The notes beneath the pieces were generated by a model. It was not told the DNA's origin. It made no database searches and worked only from the letters and a program-made list of their open reading frames with translations. Source: an uncultured Prevotellaceae bacterium (GTDB lineage: Bacteria > Bacteroidota > Bacteroidia > Bacteroidales > Muribaculaceae). From it: a stretch of 8,044 nucleotides of DNA. Shown piece after piece: positions 1-5,794 of this stretch; within the stretch, counting starts at the first letter, position 1, and each line of letters starts with the position of its first letter. The DNA is taken from positions 1 to 8,044 of the forward strand of contig CAMYCE010000100.1 in assembly GCA_947254205.1 (NCBI GenBank). The letters are read 5' to 3'. The position numbers were made by a program, and so were the translations under genes.

Positions 1-1
1 T

Positions 2-94
2 TTGCTAGAAGAGGGTCAAGGCTATAGCCCGAAGAAAGTACTTAGCTTCTTTAAGTATTGGACACCCAACGCTGTTGCAGGAAAGGTGGAATAA
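2..94 (+). CDS. C-terminal end of an unidentified protein (partial)
   Basis: An open frame enters from the left edge and runs 30 codons to TAA at 92-94. The visible tail reads roughly LLEEGQGYSPKKVLSFF and then KYWTPNAVAGKVE. The mix of charged and aromatic residues looks like real protein, but I do not recognise the family. The frame is the only one open across this stretch; the frame starting at base 1 stops at 25-27. The inverted-repeat-rich DNA just downstream leaves open that this is the end of a transposase or other mobile gene, but nothing in these 30 residues shows it. The start and any domains lie outside the window. Confidence 0.5.
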   Translation: MLEEGQGYSPKKVLSFFKYWTPNAVAGKVE

Positions 95-140
95 AGCCCT
101 CTTTACACCAAATATAGATGAACATAAATAACCCTTTCAT

Positions 141-325
141 CCCAAAACGGTCATTAGGAAAGGGAAGTCTCGTGGTCAGACCTATAATATCTTGATTTCA
201 AGATATTTAAATCTTCAATTTTCTAATGGCGGTCATTAGAAATTCACTATTGCAATAGTCTAATTTCCAATTCCTTACAAGGTCAACCAGGAAATATTTA
301 ATTCTAACGACCGATTTGGGTTAAA
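141..325. repeat. Palindrome-packed intergenic block with outer inverted repeat
   Basis: No gene is visible between 95 and 504, but this part is dense with dyad symmetry. The outer arms are 141-157 (CCCAAAACGGTCATTAG) and 304-320 (CTAACGACCGATTTGGG), which pair at 15 of 17 positions. Between them lie GGTC-a-GACC (174-182), AATATCTTGA-tt-TCAAGATATT (186-207), TTCTAATG-gcggt-CATTAGAA (221-241), the perfect palindrome ACTATTGCAATAGT (246-259), and CCTT-ac-AAGG (273-282) nested within ATTTCC (263-268) and GGAAAT (290-295). The decamer CGGTCATTAG occurs at 148-157 and 230-239, with a one-mismatch inverted copy at 304-313. It could be the end of an insertion sequence, a small non-autonomous element (MITE-like), or a structured RNA. 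Only the symmetry is seen; the role is open. Confidence 0.6.
310..325 (+). repeat. Copy 1 of a 16-bp dispersed repeat
   Basis: ACCGATTTGGGTTAAA here is identical to 5748-5763, and its first 12 bases after the A recur inverted at 5719-5730. Sequence on both sides of the two direct copies diverges at once. Here it forms the right arm of the outer inverted repeat of the palindromic block. Confidence 0.7.
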
Positions 326-431
326 TCAATTTTAAACATGGATTAAAGTGCGATGTCTATTAACATTGCATAAAAAATTATAGTCTCTCCCCCTTTGTCC
401 AACATTGCTTTATATACAAATTCACATTTCT

Positions 432-463
432 CTTGCTTAGATGACATAGAATAGCTATTTTTG
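432..463 (+). promoter_or_regulatory. Candidate Bacteroidetes-type promoter of the DUF4143 ATPase
   Basis: TATTTTTG at 456-463 fits the Bacteroidetes -7 consensus TAnnTTTG exactly. CTTG at 432-435, separated by 20 bases, is a 3-of-4 match to the -33 TTTG at the expected spacing. Transcription would begin near 467-470, giving a leader of about 35 bases. A short dyad GTGTC-aa-GACAC (476-487) falls in that leader and could be an operator, though five-base arms are weak evidence. No Shine-Dalgarno sequence precedes the ATG at 505, which is normal in this phylum. Confidence 0.4.
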
Positions 464-504
464 GCACACAAATTCGTGTCAAGACACATAAATATAATCC
501 TAAT

Positions 505-1761
505 ATGTTATTTGAGCGAAAATATTATTTAACCCGGTTACAGAATGCTGATGGCAATGGTATGATCAAAATCATCACAGGAATGCGTCGTTGTGGCAAG
601 TCGTTCCTCCTTTTCAATCTCTTCAAAAATAGACTTATTGAAAGAGGAATTCATGAGGATCATATCATTCAAGTCAATCTGGAAGACCGAAGAAATAAGA
701 AATTACGCAATCCTGATGCGCTTCTTGACCATATCGACAGTTTGATGGCAGATTCGGACAAGTATTACATCTTGTTAGATGAAGTGCAGTTGGTCGATGA
801 GTTTGAGGATGTGCTGAACTCTTACCTTGCTGTGCCCAATGCCGAAGTGTATGTTACCGGCTCAAACGCAAAATTTCTTTCTAAGGACATTATCACAGAG
901 TTTCGTGGGCGAGGTTGGGAGATACGCATCCACCCACTTAGCTTTGCGGAATATTATGAGGTGATGGGTGGTGAAAAGGCTGAAGCCCTGGAGCAGTACT
1001 ATAAATATGGCGGTTTGCCAGCTGTGGCAGCATTGGAAAGAGCTGAAGACAAACAGAATTATCTCCGCGAAATTTTTGAAACCGTGTATCTAAGAGACGT
1101 TCTGGATCGCAACCACTTGAAAAATGCTGATGGATTGCGGGCATTGGTTCGTATTCTGGCTTCTATCATGGGATCAAGTACGAATGTGCGACGAATTGCA
1201 AACACTTTCAAGACTGTTGCAGGCATAGACATTACGCCTGCTACAATTAGCAAATACATCGAGTGCCTGCAAGACGCATTCATCATCAATGAGGCATTGC
1301 GCTATGACGTTAAAGGTAGGAAATATATCGGCACAGAAACCAAATACTATTTCGAGGATGTGGGGATAAGAAATGCCGTTGTAGACTTTCGCCAACTCGA
1401 ACCAACCCATATCATGGAGAATATTGTGTACAGCGATCTGCGTCGCAATGGTTTCTCTGTCGATGTCGGGTTGATTGAAAGTTTTAAACGCGATAATGAC
1501 GGCAAACTCACGAGACGAAAACTTGAAATAGATTTTGTTGTCAATCGCCACGATGAACGACTTTACATTCAGTCGGCTTATGCTTTACCTTCCAAGGAGA
1601 AAGTTGATCAAGAACAGGCTTCACTATTGCAAGTATCAGATGGTTTTCGCAAAATTATCATTGCAGGTGACCGTTACAATACTGGCTATAATGAAAATGG
1701 TATCTTGGAGGTTGGTATTTACGACTTTTTGTTGGAGAAAGTGAATATCTGGAAAAAGTAA
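505..1761 (+). CDS. AAA+ ATPase with C-terminal DUF4143 domain
   Basis: 418 residues, the usual size for this family of orphan ATPases. The N-terminal half is a P-loop AAA domain: Walker A GMRRCGKS at 26-33, Walker B YYILLDEV at 87-94 with D92 and E93, a sensor-1-like strand VYVTGSNA at 115-122, and an arginine-rich FRGRG at 133-137 followed by the family's PLSFAEY stretch near 144-150. The C-terminal DUF4143 part (about 190-375) ends in a PD-(D/E)XK-like fold: E305 in MENIVYS, EIDFVV at 341-346, and IQSAYAL at 355-361 where nucleases have a (E/Q)xK-type strand. The lysine is absent, so nuclease activity is doubtful. The cellular role of the family is largely unknown; ATP binding is well supported, any substrate is not. 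The gene stands alone on the plus strand, with its own promoter candidate upstream and an inverted repeat downstream. It appears more AT-rich than the minus-strand operon, suggesting acquired DNA. Confidence 0.92.
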   Translation: MLFERKYYLTRLQNADGNGMIKIITGMRRCGKSFLLFNLFKNRLIERGIHEDHIIQVNLEDRRNKKLRNPDALLDHIDSLMADSDKYYILLDEVQLVDEFEDVLNSYLAVPNAEVYVTGSNAKFLSKDIITEFRGRGWEIRIHPLSFAEYYEVMGGEKAEALEQYYKYGGLPAVAALERAEDKQNYLREIFETVYLRDVLDRNHLKNADGLRALVRILASIMGSSTNVRRIANTFKTVAGIDITPATISKYIECLQDAFIINEALRYDVKGRKYIGTETKYYFEDVGIRNAVVDFRQLEPTHIMENIVYSDLRRNGFSVDVGLIESFKRDNDGKLTRRKLEIDFVVNRHDERLYIQSAYALPSKEKVDQEQASLLQVSDGFRKIIIAGDRYNTGYNENGILEVGIYDFLLEKVNIWKK

Positions 1762-1769
1762 GTCTATTT

Positions 1770-1823
1770 TAACGTGAGTTCACCAAATTATATACGACTT
1801 ATATTTTCATCGAACTCACGTTA
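1770..1823. terminator. Perfect 12-bp inverted repeat after the ATPase, possible terminator
   Basis: TAACGTGAGTTC (1770-1781) pairs perfectly with GAACTCACGTTA (1812-1823) across a 30-base loop, starting 8 bases after the ATPase stop codon. The right arm is followed by TTTATATT rather than a clean T run, and the loop is long for an intrinsic terminator. It could end transcription of the ATPase, or be a pair of mobile-element termini. The symmetry is certain, the function is inferred. Confidence 0.4.
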
Positions 1824-2078
1824 TTTATATTGATAATTTAGTTAGATTGAGGATTCTTGAAATCCCCCGACTCATATCATTTGACCGACTCTTCAAAGTA
1901 TGTTCCTTTAGAAACTCATCCTATTTTGCAAAAAATAATTCCACCTGATTGCAAAGCTATTTATGACATCCGGTATCATCGCAAAGCTATAGAAATCACA
2001 AATTTCGGCATACAGTTTAAGAGTATATGTTGTGGATGATTTAGGTTGCAAACTTTTTTCATGGCATTAAGGTGATTT
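1824..2078. other. Intergenic stretch with one weak small open frame
   Basis: This AT-rich stretch separates the convergent ATPase and minus-strand operon. The plus strand has a 60-codon open frame at 1857-2039 that could begin only at TTG; it has no recognisable domain and no RBS or promoter, so I do not call it a gene, though a decayed gene fragment is possible. The decamer GCAAAGCTAT occurs twice, at 1951-1960 and 1981-1990, exactly 30 bases apart and in the same frame of that open reading frame. I see no clear terminator for the minus-strand operon after its last stop at 2079-2081. Confidence 0.4.
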
Positions 2079-2315
2079 TCAGTCTTGGTCTTGGCCTTGA
2101 ACTTGGGTATTCCGGGTTGTGGGGCTGGCATCGCAGGGAGTGTTGGTGTGGTGCTGAGTTTTTTGGCACACTGCATTGAGCTTGCAGCCAGCGCAGTTGT
2201 TGAGGGCGGTTTTCTTGTTGCGCAAGGTGCGATAGATGGTGCGCACTGCTGCAAAAATGGCTGTGGCTATGATAATGCTTGATAGCGTGTATTGAATTGC
2301 GTCGTTAATGCTCAT
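2079..2315 (-). CDS. Small Cys-containing membrane protein, FeoB-associated-like
   Basis: 78 residues. One N-terminal hydrophobic segment (about 7-25) is followed by a basic stretch (RTIYRTLRNKK, 25-35), which favours an outside-N, inside-C orientation. A cysteine cluster CAGCKLNAVC at 41-50 comes next, with a further cysteine at 61 in a polar tail rich in Thr, Gln and Asp. Membrane anchor, basic linker and CxGC-type cluster resemble the short FeoB-associated Cys-rich membrane proteins common in Bacteroidetes. That match is from memory and no feoB is visible here. Its ATG overlaps the NUDIX stop by four bases (ATGA), which supports it being a real, translationally coupled gene at the end of the operon. 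The cysteines could bind metal or be redox active; this is inference. Confidence 0.65.
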   Translation of the reverse strand: MSINDAIQYTLSSIIIATAIFAAVRTIYRTLRNKKTALNNCAGCKLNAVCQKTQHHTNTPCDASPTTRNTQVQGQDQD

Positions 2316-2842
2316 TGGAGTCTGTTTTTGATTTTGATAAATTCTTCTTCAAAATTGGGCGTGAAAATGCCTTGCCCTATTGTTGCAATGATTTGCTCAA
2401 TGGGCCAAAATTTTCCTTCTTCTACTTCGGCAGGGTCAAGACAAAATTGGGGGTTGTCGACGTGGGTATAGAAGGTGTGCACCATTTCGCGCTCTACCTC
2501 GCTGTCGTAGATGTAGCGCAACAACATAATGGGAGCAAACCGAGACAGGCCAATCTCTTCGCGTGCCTCTCGGCGCAAGGCTTGTTCTATGGTTTCGCCA
2601 TAATCGACGTGTCCTCCCACGGCAGTGTCCCATTTGCCGGGTTGAATAAACTTGCTCATTGACCTTTTTTGCAGATAAAGTTGCCCCTCGCGGTTGAGCA
2701 CGTGCAGGTGCACCACTGGGTGCAAAATGCGGCTACCAGAGTGGCACTCTTGGCGCGTAGCCTTGCCCACAACGTTGCCCTGCTCGTCGACAATGGGAAA
2801 TGTCTCGGTGCCCGAAAGGTCTTGTGCAAAAGTTTTATTCAT
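2312..2842 (-). CDS. NUDIX hydrolase, IDI/YfcD-like
   Basis: 176 residues from ATG at 2842-2840. The frame is open further upstream to a possible ATG at 2965, but that part lies inside topB and reads as non-native sequence; the 2842 start gives the normal N-terminus (MNKTFAQ) and an 8-base overlap with topB. The Nudix box GX5EX7REUXEEXGU is complete: G77, E83, R91-E92, E95-E96, G98. The preceding FPIVDEQGNVVGKATR (15-30) and HPVVHLHVLN (41-50) strands resemble the isopentenyl-diphosphate-isomerase-like / YfcD branch. Members hydrolyse nucleoside diphosphates linked to another moiety using Mg2+ held by the box glutamates; the substrate here cannot be read from sequence. A true IDI is less likely given the intact hydrolase box. 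It is cytoplasmic, with no signal peptide. The stop overlaps the start of the next small gene. Confidence 0.9.
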   Translation of the reverse strand: MNKTFAQDLSGTETFPIVDEQGNVVGKATRQECHSGSRILHPVVHLHVLNREGQLYLQKRSMSKFIQPGKWDTAVGGHVDYGETIEQALRREAREEIGLSRFAPIMLLRYIYDSEVEREMVHTFYTHVDNPQFCLDPAEVEEGKFWPIEQIIATIGQGIFTPNFEEEFIKIKNRLQ

Positions 2843-4901
2843 CGCTTGCTTGGGTTTTATAGTTCTTTTTGATGAGTTTGTTGAGCTTAGAGGGCGTGAG
2901 GCTGTCGGGATATTGTGTGAATGGCAGTGCCGTGTGGCAACCTTGTGCCCACTGGCTACAGCCAAATGCCGACTTGCCCTTTATCATGTGCCCCTTGCCA
3001 CACACGGGGCACACAACTTGCTCCAGCTTGGTGATGCGTGTTGCTCGTGCCTTGGGGGGCTTTTCTTGAGAGTTTTGTGAGGCAGTGGTTTTGTCACCCG
3101 CCGACTGCTCAACCACGATGTTTTGCCCGCTATTGTCGTGCAGCACATTGAGCACAATATTACTCACCATTTCTTTGAGCTCGTCGATAAATTGTGATGC
3201 GCCAAAGTCGCCTCGTTCTATTTTGCGCAACTTGTTTTCCCACAATCCTGTGAGCTTGGCACTCTTGAGCAATTTTTCTTGAATGATGTCGATGAGCTGA
3301 CAGCCCGCAGATGTTGCTTTCAGGGTTTTGCGCTCTTTAGTGATGTAGTGACGCTTAAACAGGGTTTCGATGATGGCAGCGCGTGTGGAGGGACGGCCTA
3401 TGCCATTTTCTTTCATGGCATCGCGCAAGTCTTCATCGTCTACCAGTTTGCCAGCCGTTTCCATTGCCCGTAATAGGGTGCCCTCGGTGTACATTTTGGG
3501 AGGTTGCGTTTGTTTTTTGAGCAAAGAGGGGCTGTGAGGTCCGCTCTCGCCTTGCACAAACTCTGGCATTGTGGCATTGCCATCGTCGGAGCTGTTGCTC
3601 TCGCCTTTGCCATAGATTGCGCGCCAGCCTTCGTTCAAAATCACTTTGCCTGTGGCTTTAAACTCGTGTTTTTCCACACTTGCCATCACGGTTGTTGCCG
3701 CAAATTCACAATCGGGATAAAAGGCAGCAATAAATCGCTTGGCAATCATGTCATACACCAGCTTCTCGTCGCGAGAGAGCATCATGCGACTTGGGTCGAC
3801 ATTGGTGGGAATAATGGCATGGTGATCGGTCACCTTGCTGTTGTCAAACACCTTTTTGCTCTTCTTGATTTTGCTGGCAAGAATGGGTTGGGTGAGCGAG
3901 GCATAGGGTGCCATGGCGTTTAAAATGCCTGGGATTTTGGGATAGATGTCATCGCTCAAGAAGGTGGTGTCGACACGCGGATAGGTGGTGACTTTTTTCT
4001 CATAGAGCGACTGAATGATGCGCAAAGTCATGTCGGCACTATACGAGAATTTCTTGTTGCATTCTACCTGCAACGTGGTGAGGTCGAAGAGACGAGGAGG
4101 CGCCTCATGTCCGTTTTTGTGCTCAATGGAGTTGATGACGAGTGGACTTTGCTTGATGGCCTCAATCACCTCGCAGGCCTCGGCTTCGGTTTTAAATCGC
4201 CCTTTGGTTGAATTAAAGGTGACATCGCGATACAGAGTTTTGATTTCCCAATAATCTTCGGGCACAAAATGCTCGATTTCGCGTTGTCGGGCCACGATGA
4301 GAGCCAATGTGGGAGTTTGCACCCTGCCTATCGAGAGCACCATTTTGCTGAATCCTTGTCGATATTTGAGCGTGTAGAGCCGTGTGGCATTCATGCCCAA
4401 AATCCAGTCGCCAATGGCTCGTGAGAGGCCTGCCAAATAGAGGTTGTCGAAGTCGCTTGCTGGTCTCAGGTTTTTAAAGCCCTCGCGAATGCTTTCGTCG
4501 GTGAGCGACGAAATCCACAGCCGCTTGGTGGGGATTTTGCAGCCCGCTTTTTGATACACCCATCGCTGTATGAGTTCGCCCTCTTGCCCGGCATCACCGC
4601 AGTTGATGAGTTCGTCAGATGTGGCAATGAGACTCTCTATGCATTTGAATTGGCGTTGCACCCCCTCGTCGTCTTTCACTTTGATGCCAAAGCGTGGCGG
4701 AATCATGGGCAATGTGCCCAAGTTCCAGTGTTTCCACATGGGGGTGTACTCGCCCGGGGCTTTGAGCTCGCACAGGTGTCCAAAAGTCCAGCTCACACGA
4801 TAGCCATTGCCCTCGTAGTAGCCCTCGTGGCGGTCGTTGGCACCCAAAATCGAGGCGATGTCGCGTGCCACACTTGGTTTCTCGGTCACGCACAGTATCA
4901 T
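2835..4901 (-). CDS. topB: DNA topoisomerase III (type IA)
   Basis: 688 residues, typical of the Bacteroidetes TopB length. It relaxes and decatenates DNA by passing one strand through a transient break in another. The Toprim domain starts at the N-terminus (EKPSVARDIA, 7-16, catalytic E7) and continues to DAGQEGE at 103-109. The core has SIGRVQTPT at 190-198 and the active-site tyrosine Y307 in TTYPRVDTTFL; VTDHHAIIPTN at 357-367 is the conserved His motif. A second core block carries GRPSTRA at 502-508. A polar linker (about 595-628) leads to one C-terminal zinc ribbon with C631, C634, C648 and C655. The second Toprim acidic position is Gly (G105) instead of Asp. This form is, as I recall, common in Bacteroidetes and conjugative-element TopB. 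The start overlaps the mazG stop (ATGA), and the stop overlaps the NUDIX start by 8 bases. No conjugation genes are adjacent, so a chromosomal housekeeping copy is likely. Confidence 0.96.
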   Translation of the reverse strand: MILCVTEKPSVARDIASILGANDRHEGYYEGNGYRVSWTFGHLCELKAPGEYTPMWKHWNLGTLPMIPPRFGIKVKDDEGVQRQFKCIESLIATSDELINCGDAGQEGELIQRWVYQKAGCKIPTKRLWISSLTDESIREGFKNLRPASDFDNLYLAGLSRAIGDWILGMNATRLYTLKYRQGFSKMVLSIGRVQTPTLALIVARQREIEHFVPEDYWEIKTLYRDVTFNSTKGRFKTEAEACEVIEAIKQSPLVINSIEHKNGHEAPPRLFDLTTLQVECNKKFSYSADMTLRIIQSLYEKKVTTYPRVDTTFLSDDIYPKIPGILNAMAPYASLTQPILASKIKKSKKVFDNSKVTDHHAIIPTNVDPSRMMLSRDEKLVYDMIAKRFIAAFYPDCEFAATTVMASVEKHEFKATGKVILNEGWRAIYGKGESNSSDDGNATMPEFVQGESGPHSPSLLKKQTQPPKMYTEGTLLRAMETAGKLVDDEDLRDAMKENGIGRPSTRAAIIETLFKRHYITKERKTLKATSAGCQLIDIIQEKLLKSAKLTGLWENKLRKIERGDFGASQFIDELKEMVSNIVLNVLHDNSGQNIVVEQSAGDKTTASQNSQEKPPKARATRITKLEQVVCPVCGKGHMIKGKSAFGCSQWAQGCHTALPFTQYPDSLTPSKLNKLIKKNYKTQASDE

Positions 4902-5695
4902 TCGCCCAAGTGCAGTTTTTTAGCCTCATTCCACAAGTTGTCCATCTCATTAAGGGTCATTTCACCCATTTTGCGTCCTTGCAGGTTGGTTTGTTCTTCG
5001 ATATAGTTGAATCGGGCTATAAATTTTTGATTGGTTTTCTCGAGGGCATTGTCGGGGTGCACGCCATAGAGCCTTGCTGCATTGACCACAGCAAAGAGCA
5101 GGTCGCCAAATTCCTTTTCTCGATTGCTCTCGTTGCCACTTTTCATCTCGGCTTCCACCTCTTGCATTTCTTCTTGCACCTTGGCCCACACATGCTCTTT
5201 TTGCTCCCAATCAAAGCCCACATTGGCCGCTTTTTCTTGAATGCGCTCGGCCTTGATGAGCGAGGGCAAGGCGCGTGGCACTCCACTCAGCACCGTTTTG
5301 TTGCCATCTTTTTCTTTCATCTTGATGAGTTCCCAGTTTTGGAGCACTTGTTGAGCATCGCTGGCACTGATATCGCCATAGATGTGAGGGTGCCTAAAGA
5401 TGAGTTTCTCGCGCAATGAGTCACACACGTCGGCAATGTCAAACTCTTGTTTCTCATCGCCAAATTTGGCGTAGAAAAGCACATGTAGCAACACATCACC
5501 CAATTCTTTGCGTATGTTGTTGCTATCGTTCACTGTGATGGCTTCGGCCAGCTCCATCACCTCTTCAATGGTGTTGGGCCGTATGCTTTCATTGGTCTGT
5601 GCTGCGTCCCAAGGGCATTTCTCGCGCAACGTGTCGACCACATCGAGAAGCTCCCCAAAAGCCTTTAGTTTTTCTTCTTTAGAGTGTTGTGGCAT
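4898..5695 (-). CDS. mazG: Nucleoside triphosphate pyrophosphohydrolase MazG
   Basis: 265 residues from ATG at 5695-5693, matching the E. coli MazG size class with two tandem MazG domains. It converts NTPs and dNTPs to NMPs plus pyrophosphate and is thought to remove non-canonical nucleotides. Domain 1: CPWDAAQT at 27-34, then the Mg2+-binding EExxE (E44, E45, E48) paired with KELGD (E64, D67). Domain 2: EEMQE (E175, E176, E179) paired with KEFGD (E195, D198). SGVPRALPSL at 137-146 between them is a well-conserved MazG segment. An upstream TTG at 5725 would add ten residues, but it falls within the hairpin arm and gives an unusual N-terminus, so I prefer 5695. It is the first gene of the coupled group mazG-topB-NUDIX-small membrane protein. 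No convincing promoter is visible in the 99 bases before it, so readthrough from dsbD is possible. Confidence 0.94.
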   Translation of the reverse strand: MPQHSKEEKLKAFGELLDVVDTLREKCPWDAAQTNESIRPNTIEEVMELAEAITVNDSNNIRKELGDVLLHVLFYAKFGDEKQEFDIADVCDSLREKLIFRHPHIYGDISASDAQQVLQNWELIKMKEKDGNKTVLSGVPRALPSLIKAERIQEKAANVGFDWEQKEHVWAKVQEEMQEVEAEMKSGNESNREKEFGDLLFAVVNAARLYGVHPDNALEKTNQKFIARFNYIEEQTNLQGRKMGEMTLNEMDNLWNEAKKLHLGE

Positions 5696-5718
5696 TTTTA
5701 AAAATATATTTGTCAATA

Positions 5719-5760
5719 AACCCAAATCGGACGTTTTGCATAGAGCAACCGATTTGGGTT
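5719..5760 (-). terminator. Hairpin between dsbD and mazG, possible dsbD terminator
   Basis: AACCCAAATCGG (5719-5730) and CCGATTTGGGTT (5749-5760) are perfect 12-bp arms around an 18-base loop, and the loop has its own TTGC (5736-5739) / GCAA (5745-5748) pairing. On the minus strand the hairpin lies 34 bases past the dsbD stop. It is followed by TATTGACAAATATATTTTT, only loosely T-rich. An intrinsic terminator or attenuator between dsbD and mazG is the simplest reading. The same arm sequence at 310-325 means a mobile or regulatory repeat is also possible. Confidence 0.5.
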
Positions 5761-5763
5761 AAA
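5748..5763 (+). repeat. Copy 2 of the 16-bp dispersed repeat
   Basis: ACCGATTTGGGTTAAA, identical to 310-325. Together with the inverted 12-base copy at 5719-5730 it forms the hairpin between dsbD and mazG. Homology to the left copy stops at both ends of the 16 bases. Confidence 0.7.
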
Positions 5764-5794
5764 AGTATATATAATAACGAGACCAGAGGAGGCT

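Noticed and set aside
141..325. Integron attC site
   Set aside because: The symmetric block lacks the GTTRRRY / RYYYAAC core-site pair, and no integrase is visible.
1174..1551. 125-codon minus-strand open frame
   Set aside because: It is antisense to the DUF4143 domain, with no promoter or RBS and no recognisable domain.
505..1761. Toxin-antitoxin or defence module built on the DUF4143 ATPase
   Set aside because: No partner gene is adjacent on either side, so a multi-gene system cannot be supported.
1951..1990. CRISPR-like repeat unit (two decamers 30 bases apart)
   Set aside because: There are only two short copies with a 20-base gap, and no further units or cas genes.
2843..2965. NUDIX gene extended to an ATG at 2965
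   Set aside because: The extra 41 residues overlap the conserved zinc-ribbon region of topB and are low-quality sequence; the ATG at 2842 fits the family N-terminus.
3504..3923. 139-codon plus-strand open frame
   Set aside because: It is antisense to the conserved topB coding sequence and has no family features.
4865..5419. 184-codon plus-strand open frame
   Set aside because: It is antisense to mazG and the topB start; its hydrophobic look comes from reading the complement of charged MazG helices.
5696..5725. mazG starting at the TTG at 5725
   Set aside because: It lies in the hairpin arm, uses a rare start, and adds residues not expected in MazG; ATG at 5695 is better.
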